From contig NW_002476358.1 of NCBI RefSeq assembly GCF_000189635.1, positions 448,616-512,615 on the forward strand: DNA of 64,000 nucleotides, in the 5' to 3' direction. Of the stretch, positions 1 to 12,297 are shown piece after piece (the first letter of the stretch is position 1; every line of letters begins with the position of its first letter). Origin of the DNA: Tetrahymena thermophila SB210 (taxonomy: Eukaryota; Ciliophora; Oligohymenophorea; Hymenostomatida; Tetrahymenidae). The position numbers and the translations under genes were made by a program. The notes under the pieces were generated by a model that saw only the letters and a program-made list of their open reading frames with translations, had not been told where the DNA came from and did no database searches.

Positions 1-1158
1 ATAATCTTTTTTTAAATCCTATCCTTCTCTTTTTCTTCCTTTTATAGTTCTTTCAAAACTATACTTAATTCTTAAGAAGCCTTAAATTATTCTAATTGCT
101 TCTTCTTATTATATTTTTATATTTCCTTAGTAAATTACGGGCTATCATCACTTGATTTTAAAATATCTTATGGAGGACTAATATCAGGATTCTTATGATT
201 AGATTTAAGATATTGAATAACCCTCTTAAAATTTAATTCAGAGTCATTATTTTTATTTCTATACCTAAATTATTATATTAAAATCAAATAAATAAATAAA
301 TTTATAACTAATAGATTTTATTATTGAATAAATACTTCTATTTAACAGGGCTTGCAGATTCAATATTTTATTTTTAATTTCTATTTGTTCCCATTTTCAT
401 ATCAGGAGAAGTGATAAAATCATTTTAACTCTCAGACTATGTATCGTTTCTTGAGTTATTTACAGAATTAGCTCTTTTATTAATTGAAAATTCAGATAAA
501 CCATTTTTTCTAGGAGTATTTTTTTCTTTTCTTTAATAATTTAAAACAGAATCAGTTTCAGAGTCATCCAAAGTATCCTATTTATTTTTTCCTCTCTTTT
601 CAGTATCTTATTTTCTTTGTGATGCAACCATTTATTTTTTTTCATCTAAAATTATTTTAAGTTTCACTAATTTAATTTAATGTAAATATGTATAAACAAA
701 CTAAATAAATACGCTTGATTTCTTTTCTTCTCTCATTGACTATATTTATTGCATCTATTTCATAATTATAATTATCCTTAAATAAAATGTAAAAAAATAA
801 AATTTTTAAACTTACTAGCTAATCTCTTATGATAATATTCAATCCTCAAATTCTTAATATTTTCAGTTAATTCACTCTCTTTAGTTTTTTCTATTTATTT
901 TACTCTATATTAAATTTAGCAAATATTTAAAATCACATTTATGTAAGATGTAATATAAATTTTATACAAATCTTTAAAGTAGCTTTTACAGTATCCTGTT
1001 TCTGCAATAGATTGTTTAGTTGATGGACTATCACAGCATATTGAATATACTTTTCCATAATACTTAACTTAAACAGTGGGTGCTTATGATTTACTTCTTT
1101 TTGCTGATCCCCTAGAACCTAATAAAGTTCTTTCTGCTTCTTCTTAGTAATTTAACAT
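1..1158 (-). CDS. Hypothetical charged, Gln-rich protein, partial at window edge
   Basis: The minus strand is open in the ciliate code from an ATG at 1158 to the window edge, so the C-terminus is missing. The first exon encodes MLNYQEEAERTLLGSRGS and a basic stretch. A second block, in good phase with the rest, encodes DNYNYEIDAINIVNERRKEIK. After a clear intron (about 636-700) it continues HEKKQMVASQRKQDTEKRG, followed by Ser/Asn-rich sequence and a second intron near 262-311. The visible C-terminal part is Glu/Lys/Gln-rich (KELQKEEKEKD) and likely coiled coil. No domain was recognised. The join between the first and second exons (about 787-825) is out of phase in my hand splicing, so the first exon boundary is uncertain. 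Confidence 0.6.
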
Positions 1159-3239
1159 TAATAATTTTTTTTAGATGATTTTTAATTAAGTTTATAAGAA
1201 TAAATATAATCAATTATATTAACTTTTGATTTATATTTATATGCTAAATACTTTCTACATAAAAACTTTATTATTAACATATAAACAATTAATGGTTATT
1301 TCCTATTTTATTAATTATCTTCTGGTTGAATCTATAAATTTGTAATCCATTAAATTATTATTCTAAAAATATAAATAAGTAATAATTAATCTAAAATAAT
1401 TATTTCAATTGAATTTCTTTATTTTTGATTATTTTTTAGATAATTTTATTCATAGCTCCCATAAAATAATTTTACTAAAATTCTTTGTTATGAATTTTTT
1501 CTTAATTAATTTTTAATTAGGTAATCGAGTTACTTCAATCTGATCCTTTTATTCAAAAACAAAAAAATTACACATAAAACAAAAACATCCTCAATTCATG
1601 ATTGAGCATAACTATTTTTAAAATATTTTTTTACTAAACGAAAAAAACAAATTTAAATAATTAAAAATTTTCTCAATTAATTTAAAAGAATTTTTTTATT
1701 CCAATAAGGAATTAATTTTTTATTCATCTTTTAAATATTAAAATTCTAAAACTTAATTAAATTTTAAATATTTTATCTTAAATATAAATTATTTTTTTAG
1801 AAATACATAAAGGTAAATTTTAACATTTTATTTTACTGATATGAAATAAAATATAGCGACTTGATCATTATTCAGCAATAAAAAAGAAAAAAAGAAGAAA
1901 AAAAACAAAATAAAAAAAAATAAACTAGATGCTAAATAATTCTAATTATGATGGTATTAGCTTTTTTAATTTTTTACAATTTATAATAAATTTTTAAAAA
2001 ATATTTGCTTTAGTTAATAATATTCTTGTAATTAAATTAAATTAACTTATTATTTGATCTGAATTATTTTGATTAATTTTCCTCATCTGTAAATAGACAA
2101 TTTCAAAATATTGATTATGAATAATTTTTAAAAGTATTTTATATTGATTAAAAAATAATAAATGGCAAAACCATAAAAATAAAAAAAAATATTTTATTTT
2201 GCTTATATTAAATAAAATACAACATTAATCAATAGTCAAGCCATTGAGTTACTTCCATTGCTTTACAAAAAATTCACAAAAAAAAAAAACAAACTAAAAA
2301 ACAAAAAAAAAAACACAAAAAACACAAAGAAGATAACATCTTCATTCACTCAACTCAACTCAGGGCGCTAAACTATTTTAAAAATATTTTTTACAAAATT
2401 TAACGATAATTATTGTAAATAATTTTTTATAATTAATTTAAATTACTATTAGACCTAAATTAAATTGATTAAAAAATACGTTCACAGGTAAATAAAGATC
2501 TTCAAAATATTAATTACAAATTAATTTTTAAAAGTATTTTATATTAAATTAATGTTTATAAATTATAAACTCATAAAAATAAATAATAAGATTTAATTTA
2601 TTTATGTTAAATTAAAAAAAAGAATTTTCAATAATCAAGTCACTTAGTTTATTTAGTAATTTGTAACAATTTAAAAAATTAATAAATATTTTAGTAATTA
2701 CTGTAATTCCTTATATATTAAAACATGTATTTTATTTTTCTAGTTTGTTTATATATTGCTGATACAGGTAAAAAGATTCTTTTTTACATATTCAGCTGAA
2801 AAAAATCCAAATTATTATAAAATAAAGTATATGTGTTATTAAATACCAAAAACAATTTTAATAAATATTTATGCTTTTGTGAAAATAAAAAAATTTTAGT
2901 AATACACAAACATTCTACTTAAATGTAAAATTTGCATATAAATTTATATTGTTGTTTGTATAAAAAGTAAGCAAGCTAAATAAATCTTTTTAGAATTGAT
3001 TATCCTCAAAATTCAATATTTAAATTAATAATTTGTTAATTTTAGTAAATAAAGTAATTCTAAAAGTATTCAAGCTTTAACTTTTAATCTTAAAACTAAA
3101 ATTTTTTTCGCTCTCATCTATAATTATGTGTTAAAAAGTGGCAACGCCTAATAGAAATTTTTTATTAAACACTCTAATACAATAAGTTAATTACAATAAA
3201 AAAGACATAAAATTTGATTAACATTTAGTTTTTAATATT
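1159..3239. other. Gene-free A/T-rich interval
   Basis: This interval holds very A/T-rich DNA with poly-A runs and a diverged tandem repeat (listed separately). No frame with coding character was seen on either strand. Confidence 0.6.
1965..2560. repeat. Diverged tandem repeat, about 400 bp period
   Basis: Two blocks match in order: the segment at 2098-2145 (TTTCAAAATATTGATTATG then TTTTTAAAAGTATTTTATA) recurs at 2501-2548 with a few changes. Upstream pieces beginning TTTTTTACAA recur at about 1971 and 2391, and poly-A-rich parts also align. The spacing is about 403 bp. A weaker third copy may start near 1540, and a related tail lies at 2590-2650. It is non-coding. Confidence 0.55.
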
Positions 3240-3685
3240 TCATTTGCCTTCTTCTTTCTTTTTTTGTTTTTATTCTTTTTAGAGAACATCTGAAGATTTT
3301 AAAATATGTAATCTTTCTTGCTCTATTTAATATTGTTAATTATTAGAAATTATATTTAACTTTTAAATAACTTTACTCTCAAGAAGTCTGTTAATAAATC
3401 TATCTTCATTAGCCTATCTGATCATGCTCTTGACTTTGTGAGTACCTTATCTCTTTTTCTATTCCTTAACGGTAAGCTTTTGGGTGTTTGGAGCAACGGG
3501 TTCTATTTATTTATTTATTTATCAATTAAATAATTATTTCTACTATTTCTAACTATGATAAATCATTTAAGTAAATTAAAAGCAAAAGATTTACAAGCTT
3601 TTCTGAAGCCTTGTTATTGTTGTTTTCCTCCTTTGACTTGCTTAGGTTTTGCTATTTACTTCTTTTTAATAGGTTTTTAAGCCAT
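3240..3685 (-). CDS. Small basic protein, 99 aa
   Basis: There are three exons: 3595-3685, 3377-3502 and 3240-3322. Two GT..AG introns of 92 and 54 bp separate them. The spliced length is exactly 300 nt, ending in TGA. The protein starts MAQKPIKKKQIAKPKQVKGG and is Lys/Gln-rich. The middle contains KVKSMIRQANEDRF, and the end is a charged helix finishing KKKEEGK. The composition suggests a nucleolar or ribosome-associated small protein, but no family was recognised. Consistent splice phases and the higher G+C of the exons over the flanks support the model. It is too short and interrupted to appear as one open frame. Confidence 0.65.
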
Positions 3686-4439
3686 TTGTCTTTTATTCTT
3701 TTTCTTAAGTATATTAGTTTATTCTAAAAAATTTATTTGTGGCAAATTATTTATTTTGAACTTTATAAAATATAGATTGAATTATTTATAATATATAATA
3801 TTGCTTATTCTGGTCTGCCTTAATTGTAGCAATAATAAAACATTAAAATTAAACAACAAATCTCTAACTTTTCAAAAAAATTAATTTATTTTAATAATAT
3901 TTATTTTAAAATTCTTTTTTAGATTTAATTATTTACTATTACAAAAAATGTAAATTTAAATTTTAAATTATTTATTATTAAAAACTGAAATAGAAAAAAA
4001 TTCAAAATTTTCATTAGATTAAATCAAAATTTAGTTTGATTAATAAATTAATTAATTAATTCTTTGCGTGATTAAAACAGATTGATATTTTTTGAAAGAA
4101 GCAAATGTAAATTGTTCTATTTTATTAAAAAAATTGAATTTTATATCATAATTTATCATATAGCAACTCCTTCAGAAGAAAATTTGGCTGATCAAGTAGC
4201 TAAATCCTTTTACAATTTTCAATAGCGTACAATCATAAAATAAATAAATAAACAAAAAGAAATATTTAATATAGAGTTTCAATCAATTAATAAAAAAATA
4301 ATCTAAAGAGATTAATCAAAAAAGAAATAATATAAATAAATTTCAAAGCAAAAAATAAATAAATTTGTTAATCGTCTGACAGAAAGCAAGTAAAAAAAAA
4401 TAATAATAATTATCAAAAACTATAGGAAAATTAATACAC
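3686..4439. other. Spacer between divergent genes
   Basis: This is the shared upstream region of the 99-aa gene and the CHMP1 gene. It is A/T-rich with several AATTAATT-type runs. A short coding-like patch lies at 4163-4225 (see findings). No promoter element could be assigned. Confidence 0.5.
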
Positions 4440-5078
4440 ATGGGAGGAAGTTAACCTAAACCAGCACCAGTCAAGCAACCCACAATGGATGAAATTCTTA
4501 TTGATATGAGAATGGCTGCTAAAAGATTCGAAAATGATGCTAGAAGAGCTGAAAAGGAAAAAGCAAAATAATTTGAAAAAGCCTAACAAGCACTTAAAAA
4601 GAATAATGAGGAGGGTGCCAAGATGTACTTATAAAATATGATGCAAAAAGACAAAGAAATGAAAATGATGTAAAGAATGGCAAACAAACTTGATTCGTTA
4701 TAAATTACTATTAAAAGTAACACCAGCAGTACTGTAATGATGTAATAAATTAACAAAATTGCTCCTATTCTTTATAACTAATCTCAACAAATCCCTACCG
4801 AGTAGATCTATTCTGATATGGACAGATTTGAAAAATCTATGGATGAAATAATGGTTACTGGTAAGGTTATGGATGAAGTTTTAAATAACCAATATGGAAA
4901 CGATGTTCAAGCTAATCAAAACGTAGATGCTATGCTCAACTAATTGAAGTTAGAGAATCTCAATAGTATTTAGAATAACTTAAATGGAGATAATATGCAA
5001 ATGTTCAAAGACTTAAAATAAAATGAATTTTAAGCTCAAAATAACAATAATTAAGTAATCAACAATCAAAACAAGTGA
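4440..5078 (+). CDS. CHMP1/Vps46-like ESCRT-III subunit, 212 aa
   Basis: A single intronless frame of 639 nt runs from ATG (context ACACATGGG) to TGA at 5076. After a short N-terminal leader ending in KQPTMDEI, the protein has the basic first helix of ESCRT-III (DMRMAAKRFENDARRAEKEK). A second helix follows (ALKKNNEEGAKMYLQNMMQKDKE), then the RMANKLDSLQ segment typical of CHMP1. The acidic C-terminal part has MDRFEKSMDEIM and VDAMLNQLKLENL. CHMP1 acts late in ESCRT-III polymers and recruits Vps4 in endosomal sorting and abscission; that role is known for the family and inferred here. The usual C-terminal MIM helix is not obvious, because the protein ends in Asn/Gln-rich sequence. The length is close to the family's about 200 residues. 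Confidence 0.85.
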
Positions 5079-6471
5079 AAAAATATTTAAGAATAATATA
5101 TTAAAAACCTTCTAAAAAATAAATCATTATTATTATTATTATTAAAGTTTTCTATTACATTATAGTAAAATATAATTTATGTGTTTCTCTAAATTCAACC
5201 TTTTTTTGATTCTATATCATAAATGTTTATGCAGTGCAGTATATTTATTGATTCACAAGCCAGCCTATTATATATTTCTTTAAATCATTTTATTAAAAAA
5301 AATAGAAATTTATCTGCTTTCTCTTAGAATTTTTGTTTGTATTTGAAATTATTGTAAAACTATAGTGATATAATATCATATTCTAATTTCAAACTGCTGA
5401 TTAGATAGCTTAAAAAATTATCTCCTAATTAATGAATTTTTATAAATTTATAAAATTATGCATGTAATTCTAATAAAACATAAATAAATGTATACATTGT
5501 GAATTTTGTTATTATGTGTTTTAAATATGATTATAATTACAACAAAATTGATTTAAAGGTAGTTGATTTTCTATTGATGCTATCCCTCAATTATACTAAA
5601 ATATCTAAAATTTAGACCTTGTAGTTTTAATCTAATTTAATTATTGTAAATAATTCAAATCCTTATGAGGAAACTCAAGAAATTTTTGTTATAGCTTTTT
5701 AAATTTTTATTTTAAAAATTTTTTTTAATTTGCTAAAAAAACAGTCATTTATTTAAATATTATTTACTTTTTTATTTTCTTTTATCAATTTATTATAATG
5801 TAATATTATGAATAGATTTTCTTAAATGAAAAAGTGTTTAATTAATTTTAGTATTTTAAATTTTTTTAATGCCTTTTCCTAATATGCTTGGTATATTACT
5901 ATCTTTTAATTAATTATTTAGACAAAATATGATTATCTTTTTCTAATTAAAATACTATTAAAAAGTCAAAATAATTTTCAAAAATTAAACTTCTTAAATA
6001 GATTCAAAATTTAAGCATTTAGGTTAATTTAAAAAGTAAAATATATATTTCATTACTATTAATTGTATTGGGTTACACTAATAAATAAAATTTTGGTTGG
6101 TTTTTAACAAGCAATTCAAATAATAATAAATTTTTTATTATCTTGAATATTTAAGAATCTAATTTTAGTTTCTATTTGAATAAAGATATATTAAAATTTT
6201 ATTTTAAAATAAATAATTATTTTATATTTTATTTTTATATTAACTGTCATTAAAACAATCATAATATTTAAGGATATGTTTTAAAAAATGGTAATTAATT
6301 GAGCTGTTAAGGGTATTAAAAGCTTTAATTGTAGAAATTTTTATTATTTCAAAAATTTAAAAACCAAACAATCTTTATATGTATATTATGCTTCATAGTA
6401 AAATTTATATCTATTTAGATTTTGGCGATAATTTGATCTAAAATTTATATTGATAAATAAAAATTAAATAA
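5079..6471. other. Gene-free A/T-rich interval
   Basis: This covers the downstream flank of CHMP1 and the upstream flank of the pseudokinase gene. It is poly-A/T-rich with (ATT)n at about 5127-5145. No coding frame or RNA gene was recognised. Confidence 0.6.
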
Positions 6472-9264
6472 ATGGGAAAATGTATTAGCCACATAACTAG
6501 AAAAGATTGGTATAAGAACTGCAACAAGGGTTGCTTATATTGTTTTGGATATAACTGTGATATGTGTGCAGTTGATTTACAAGATGGATGGAATAGATGT
6601 TGTGATGTTTTGTGCTTTTTTTGTACTTTTAGTTGCTGCTAATGTTAATGTACTCTAATCAAAAATTGCTACCATGGAATAATGAATAAAATTGAGCCTT
6701 GCTGTAGGTAAATTACTCATTAACTCTTTTAAAATTACATAAATTCTTACATACTAATAAGTGCATGTGGTAGACTAAATGATAAATTACTTAAATTTTG
6801 CTAAAATGAATGTGATGATATGTGTGAATGTCATTGCTATTGTGAGAATCCTTGTATAGTTAGGGATGTGAATAACAAATAATTTCTAGAATACATGTCT
6901 GAGTTTAAAATAAAAGTTAATTTTTACAATGATTCAATATTTGGTAATAAAATTTTGTTTGAACTTTCAAGTTTCCATAATTTTGATTTAATTATCTTAA
7001 TTTTAAAGGAGAAGCGTGTATCCTTTAGAAATAATCTACAGGAGAATTGTTTACTGTGAAAGTAATTTAATACAATAATGAAAACAAATTTTTGTAAGGA
7101 GATTAATAATTTAAAAGAAGACTGCAAATATTTCATCCAAATATTGTTAATTTAAAACGTAAGTACTTAATTCTTAATAATATATAAAAATAAAGCAAGT
7201 TTTCGTTTTTGTAATTTAGATGTTGAAAGCTTCACTGAAGATTCATTTTGTAGTTTAAGAATTAAAAATTTTCTATTTTTTGATTTTGTATTAATGGATT
7301 TATAAACTGAGATCAATTATCGAAAAAAGACAAATTGTTTTTTCAAAGAAGAGGAGCTTTGGAATTTAATTGAAGGAACTTTACAAGCTTTGTACTACTT
7401 TTATGAAATTAAATTGGAGCATCAAGGTATAAGAGCTGATAGAATATATGTTAGTTAATTAGGCTAATTTAAAATAGCAGATCCTTATTTACTCTAAAGC
7501 TCTAATAATTTCGATGATGTTAAAGAAGCATACTTTTAATCTGATACCATATCTGAAAATATTTTCTTATCGCCTGACTAATTTTATGTAAGAAAAGCTT
7601 ATTTTATATCAAATAAGTAGATTTGTTTAATTTTTTTTAAAGAAAATAACTTAAGATGATGAATATAAAGCTTCTAATAAATACGAAAATAGATTTAAAT
7701 CTGATATATTTTCTCTAGGAATGATTTTTCTATGTGCAGCATCTCTTGAAAATTTAGCTTCGTTGTATAACTTTGAAGATAGTTGTATCGATTTGCACAG
7801 TCTCAACTTTAAAATAGAAAATACAGCATCAAGGTATAAGTCCTAAATTTTAGGAAGACTATTGTTAGGGATGCTTGAAGAAAATTAAGACAAGAGATTA
7901 GATGCTAAAAAAGCGCTTTTACTTATTCAAACTGAAGACAAAGTTAAGTAATGTATAATAGAATCTAGGACAAATCAGTAATAATAAGGCCTAAAAGATC
8001 TATAAACACCAATAAGTAATTATTAAATCTATTAAGCTGACAAAGAAATAGAATAGTAAATTTGTTTATTTTATAATTAGAATAAAGGAGCTTGAGTGTT
8101 ATAAACGAGATACTGGAGAATGATAACTTCCATTTTTAAAATATTGGAAACAATTCTTTTGAAGATAAGATTTCGAATCCTCTGGAAATGTCGAGAGGAG
8201 GAGGTGGTACAACTTCAAATAAATAAATAACTATTCAGAGTATGTAGACACCAGTAATGAGAAATTAGACAATCAAGCAATTTAGCCCTTATAAATAAGA
8301 ATCTGAATAGGTACTTAAAAGTTTTTATAATTTAGAGTACAAAAAAATAGTTGATGGTCAAATCCTTAATTTTTAATTTACTGGCCTAGGTGAAGATTCA
8401 GAATAAATTTAGCTGTCTGATTTGGGAACTATAGCTGTAAATAATACTTAAAAAACTCTTTTAGAGAGATTGTGGGTTTAGTGTAAAGAAAGCAAATTCA
8501 TTCAAAAAGTGAATTGTTTTAAGAAAAAAAAATAAATTTCAGAACTGTCTCTATCATAAGTAAAATTTGGAATCTTATTCAATGAGAATAGAGATATAAT
8601 TTACGAGGGAAACCTCTATGAAGAAAATATCAAGCATGGGGAAGGAAAGTTGTTTGAAGGAAGCTAGATATATATAGGAAATTTTAGTTTTGATAAAAAA
8701 GATGGCATTGGTAAAATTACTGACTTGCAAGGACATGTTTTATTTGAAGGGAGTTTTGTGAATGATAAAAAAGAAGGTTAAGGAATAGAATATAATATGA
8801 CTTATGATGAAAATTAGCTTATACATTTTAAAAATTTCCATAAAAACTGGAAAAAATTTGAGGGCTAGTACTCAAACAGTAAAAAAAATGGTGAAGGAAT
8901 TTACACTTATCATAACAATCATAAATTTAAGTGTAATTTTATAAACAATTTTGCTGATGGAGAAGGGGTTTATTTAAATGAATAAGATTAAGTACTTTTT
9001 AAAGCTATTTATAAAAAAAACAAAATTTAAAGAGTTATTTAAAACTTTTCTTTATATCCTCAACCATTATCTACAGGTGGAGGACTTTCTCCATAGTAAA
9101 ATTTAAACAATTCTTTTGCTAATTAATCTCACCATTCACTTTTGCAATAAGATTAAGTAATTGAGAACTCTAATCGTATCAACAGTTAACAAGAGATGTA
9201 AAATATTTAAAAACTAGTTAAACAATCTAAAACAGTTGATGTAAGCGACTCTATTTTTAAATGA
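6472..9264 (+). CDS. Acylated pseudokinase with C-terminal MORN repeats, 841 aa
   Basis: There are six exons. Introns lie at 6708-6761, 6944-7008, 7159-7219, 7588-7642 and 8056-8087, the last only 32 nt (35 nt also keeps frame). The spliced length is a multiple of three and ends in TGA. The N-terminus is MGKC followed by a cluster of more than 20 cysteines in the first 110 residues, which suggests myristoylation of Gly2 plus palmitoylation. A protein-kinase fold follows. The ATP-binding lysine is in FTVKVI (about residue 157), then comes HPNIVNLK. The catalytic-loop HRD is replaced by HQG (about 257-259), DFG reads ADPY, and the activation-segment end is SPDQ. Loss of the HRD aspartate predicts no phosphotransfer. 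The C-terminal half has at least four MORN repeats (YEGNLYEEN.KHGEGKLFEG, FEGSFVNDKKEGQG, FEGQYSNSKKNGEG), known to bind membranes or lipids. It is probably a membrane-attached scaffold. Confidence 0.8.
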
Positions 9265-10257
9265 TAAAATATACTCCAAAAACTAATTATTTATTTTAAA
9301 TTTAAATTATTATTTAGTTTTAAAATCAAAAATTAGATTTATTAAAGTATATAATCAAAATGCAAATAATTTATAAAAATATCTTACTTATTTTATTATC
9401 CTTTTATTTTGAATTCTTACAAAATTAAATCAAAAAAATCAACTATTGGCAATAACTTTAAACTTATTAAATGTTTTATTGTTCTAATTTATCTCTACAA
9501 AAAACTTAATGTATAATAAACCCTAATGATCTGCCTGTAGTATTCTGTTATTTATTTGATTATTAATTAAAATGCACATAATGTACCAAGAATGATATAT
9601 GCAAATGATAACAATCATAATTTTCTATCACAAAAATCTAAAATTTGAATATGCATACGAAATAAATAAATATATTTTATAAATTTTTTATGATCAGTGC
9701 CTATATAATGCATGTTGTAACCAAATATTTATTTATTTATTTATTGTTTTCCTTATAGTTTAAGCGAATAATTAGTTTCATTAGAGAAATAAATATTTAT
9801 TAACTAATAAATGAATTCTTGAAGGATGTATTTTTTATAATTTAATTGATTTAATTAATTTAAAACAAAAAACTCTATTTTACACAAAAGTAAAATACAA
9901 TCAATATATTAAATTTGATGATATTTAAATTTGGATATTAAAAATATATTTTATTATTATAAGCAATTAGCTATATACAAATTAGGATGGGTGACTATAA
10001 AGAATTGAATTGAAAATATCAAATAATTTAGTTTTTGAAAGGTAGGGTTGGTAGGTAGGTAGGTAGGTAGGTAGATATGATTTTAATTTGTTATGAATAT
10101 TAAATCTGAGTCTAACTTATTTATTGTAAGTAGTAAGTATTTAGTATCTATTTATAATATTTCGAAAAGTTGCCTTAAAAATCTATTATCTAAAATAAGA
10201 TTATTATATATTTTTTATTGTATGGTTGATTTATTTTTTCTTATATATGCTTCACAA
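9265..10257. other. Interval between convergent genes
   Basis: This holds the 3' flanks of the pseudokinase gene and the minus-strand coiled-coil gene. It is A/T-rich with (TTTA)n near 9730 and a (GTAG)6 microsatellite. No gene was seen. Confidence 0.6.
10051..10074. repeat. (GTAG)6 microsatellite
   Basis: Six perfect GTAG units follow an imperfect GGTAGGGTTG. The G+C content stands out sharply from the flanks. It lies between two convergent genes. Confidence 0.95.
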
Positions 10258-12297
10258 TCATTAATTGAGTATCTAATTTTTTTTAAGCTGTATCAGTGGT
10301 TTATAAGTGAGCCAACTAATAATATTAGTGCAAATTTATTGTATTTCTTAATTATTTAGCTGTTTAGGTCCTGAAGGGTTTTGCTAATTTTGGTTGTTTT
10401 TGTTGTTAAAAATTTAATTTCCTATAAAACCACCACATCCTTAAAAGTTAAACTCTTATGGTGTGTGGTTTAATTTGGATGATTCAATAATCTCATCTTG
10501 ATAAGACGAAGATTTAAGTCCATCATACTGATACTGATTTCCAAAGTCAGAGGCTAACATTACTTTATTCATATTTTTAATAGGATTTTCTAACAGGACT
10601 GTTTATGTTGAAGATGGGTGCTCAGAAGATCTAGTTTTAGTTGAGGATTACTCTGTTGTATTTCCTGAAGATTCATAATAATTATTTTAATTTTTATCTT
10701 CTAATATAAAGGGATGAATATTACTAGCATATTTATTGTTTTTGTGGTATCCATTATTGATTATTTCTTCTCTGTCTGTTTCTGTAACAGAAGAAATAGG
10801 AGAAAAGAAATTTTCGCTGAATTGATCACCAATCTCATCCTTTAAAGAAGTAACTCCTACTTATTCGTAGTGAGCTGAAGTATTTTTACTGATATGCTAA
10901 TGATGCATACCATTTTCATGATGATCTGAAGAAAATGGTAGAGGTATTCCATTTTGTTGCAGATGTCCTAAAGGCATTATAATATTATGATCTGATAAAG
11001 CCTCTTCAATTTGATATTGTATAGATTCTCTTTAGGACATAAGAGCTTAATTTTACTCCAATAATTATCTGCATTACTATTATATTTATTAGATATTCTA
11101 CTTTTATTTCTAATTTTCTGTCATGGAAGTTTCTTGATCTTTTCTCATTTTATTTAATTTATCTTCAAACATCCTGTATTAAGCTTCAATTTGCAAATGC
11201 TCTTTTTGAAGTTTCTTAATAAGAGACTATTGGTCTTCTATTTAAGATTTAATCATTTTTTCCTCATTTAGCAACTGCAGTTTTTTTTCTTTCATTAGCT
11301 TATTTTAAAAGTTTATTTCATCTGTCTTTATTTTAAATTTATTGCTCTCATAAAATTCATTGTCTAGTTCCTTTTGTTTTAAATAAAATAATTCTTTATA
11401 GCATTTAAAACAACAAAGTATTCATACATGATATTAATTTTGAATGAAAAAGATGGAGGGAATTTATTAAATTATACTTTTTTTAAATGTTAAACAATAA
11501 ATAGTTTAAGTATTTTTTAATAGATTAAAATATAGCAAAAATAAGTAAATTAATTGTCTTAGAAACTCATAGCGCAAAAACGATAAAAAGAGTTTGATTA
11601 TTAATTTAATTTAATAGTATATTTTTATGTGCCCAATAGCTAATCTAAATATTAATTTAATACTAGTTTTTTCTTATTCTAATTAGAATTTTATATTTAA
11701 ATTTGAAAAAATATAAATTCCCTTTTATTTTATGAACCAAAATAAAGCTATACAAAATATCTTACCTAAAGTATTTGGCTGCTTTAAAAATTTTGTAGCT
11801 AACTTTTTGCAAGCTGCTATGTCATTTAAATATGTTATTCTTCTTCATTTTGTATTAATTTTTCAAGTTCCTAGTTTTGCTATTCAAAGATCTCTATTTC
11901 TTGCTAAAAGCAATTTATTTATTCTTACTGTCTTTCCTTTTCTTTTTCATATTCTTCCTCTTTTTCTTATCTATTAATACAAATATTTTTTCATTAAAAA
12001 TTAATCCATTATTGTTAATGCATTTATTGAACTATGCTTAATAGTCTGCAAAAAAAGATTAATAAATTTTTTTTTTGTAAGGATTTTGCATTTTATTAAA
12101 TGAAATTAAATTTACCTATCTCTTTTTAACTTTTCTTGTAGGTCAACAAGCGATTCGAGCAACTAGCTTAAAAAGTCTTATTCCTCTAAAATATCTAATT
12201 CACTTTTGTTTTAACTTTCTTACTGCTAATAAATACGCGAATTCATTAGAGTTCTTATTGTTTGCAAATAGATTCCCAAAGATTCTCCTTAATCCAT
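10258..12297 (-). CDS. Hypothetical Gln-rich coiled-coil protein
   Basis: The start at 12297 gives MDQGESLGIYLQTIRTLMNS. Exon 1 (12116-12297) and exon 2 (11766-11970) join in phase across a 145-bp intron and encode Glu/Gln/Lys-rich helices (QEKEEEYEKEKERQ, QQLAKSQLQ). A middle exon in about 11500-11690 is likely but its limits are unsure. The last large exon begins near 11416 and runs to TGA at 10258. It starts with a coiled coil (LQLLNEEKMIKSQIEDQQSL, LQKEHLQIEAQYRMFEDKL), followed by a Ser/Asn/His-rich disordered tail. A CFKC pair precedes the coiled coil if the frame is extended, but no full zinc finger is visible. No family was recognised. Confidence 0.6.

Noticed and set aside
3455-3510. 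Possible tRNA-like GC-richer segment containing GGTTCT
   Set aside because: No cloverleaf could be formed, and the segment is explained by exon 2 of the 99-residue gene.
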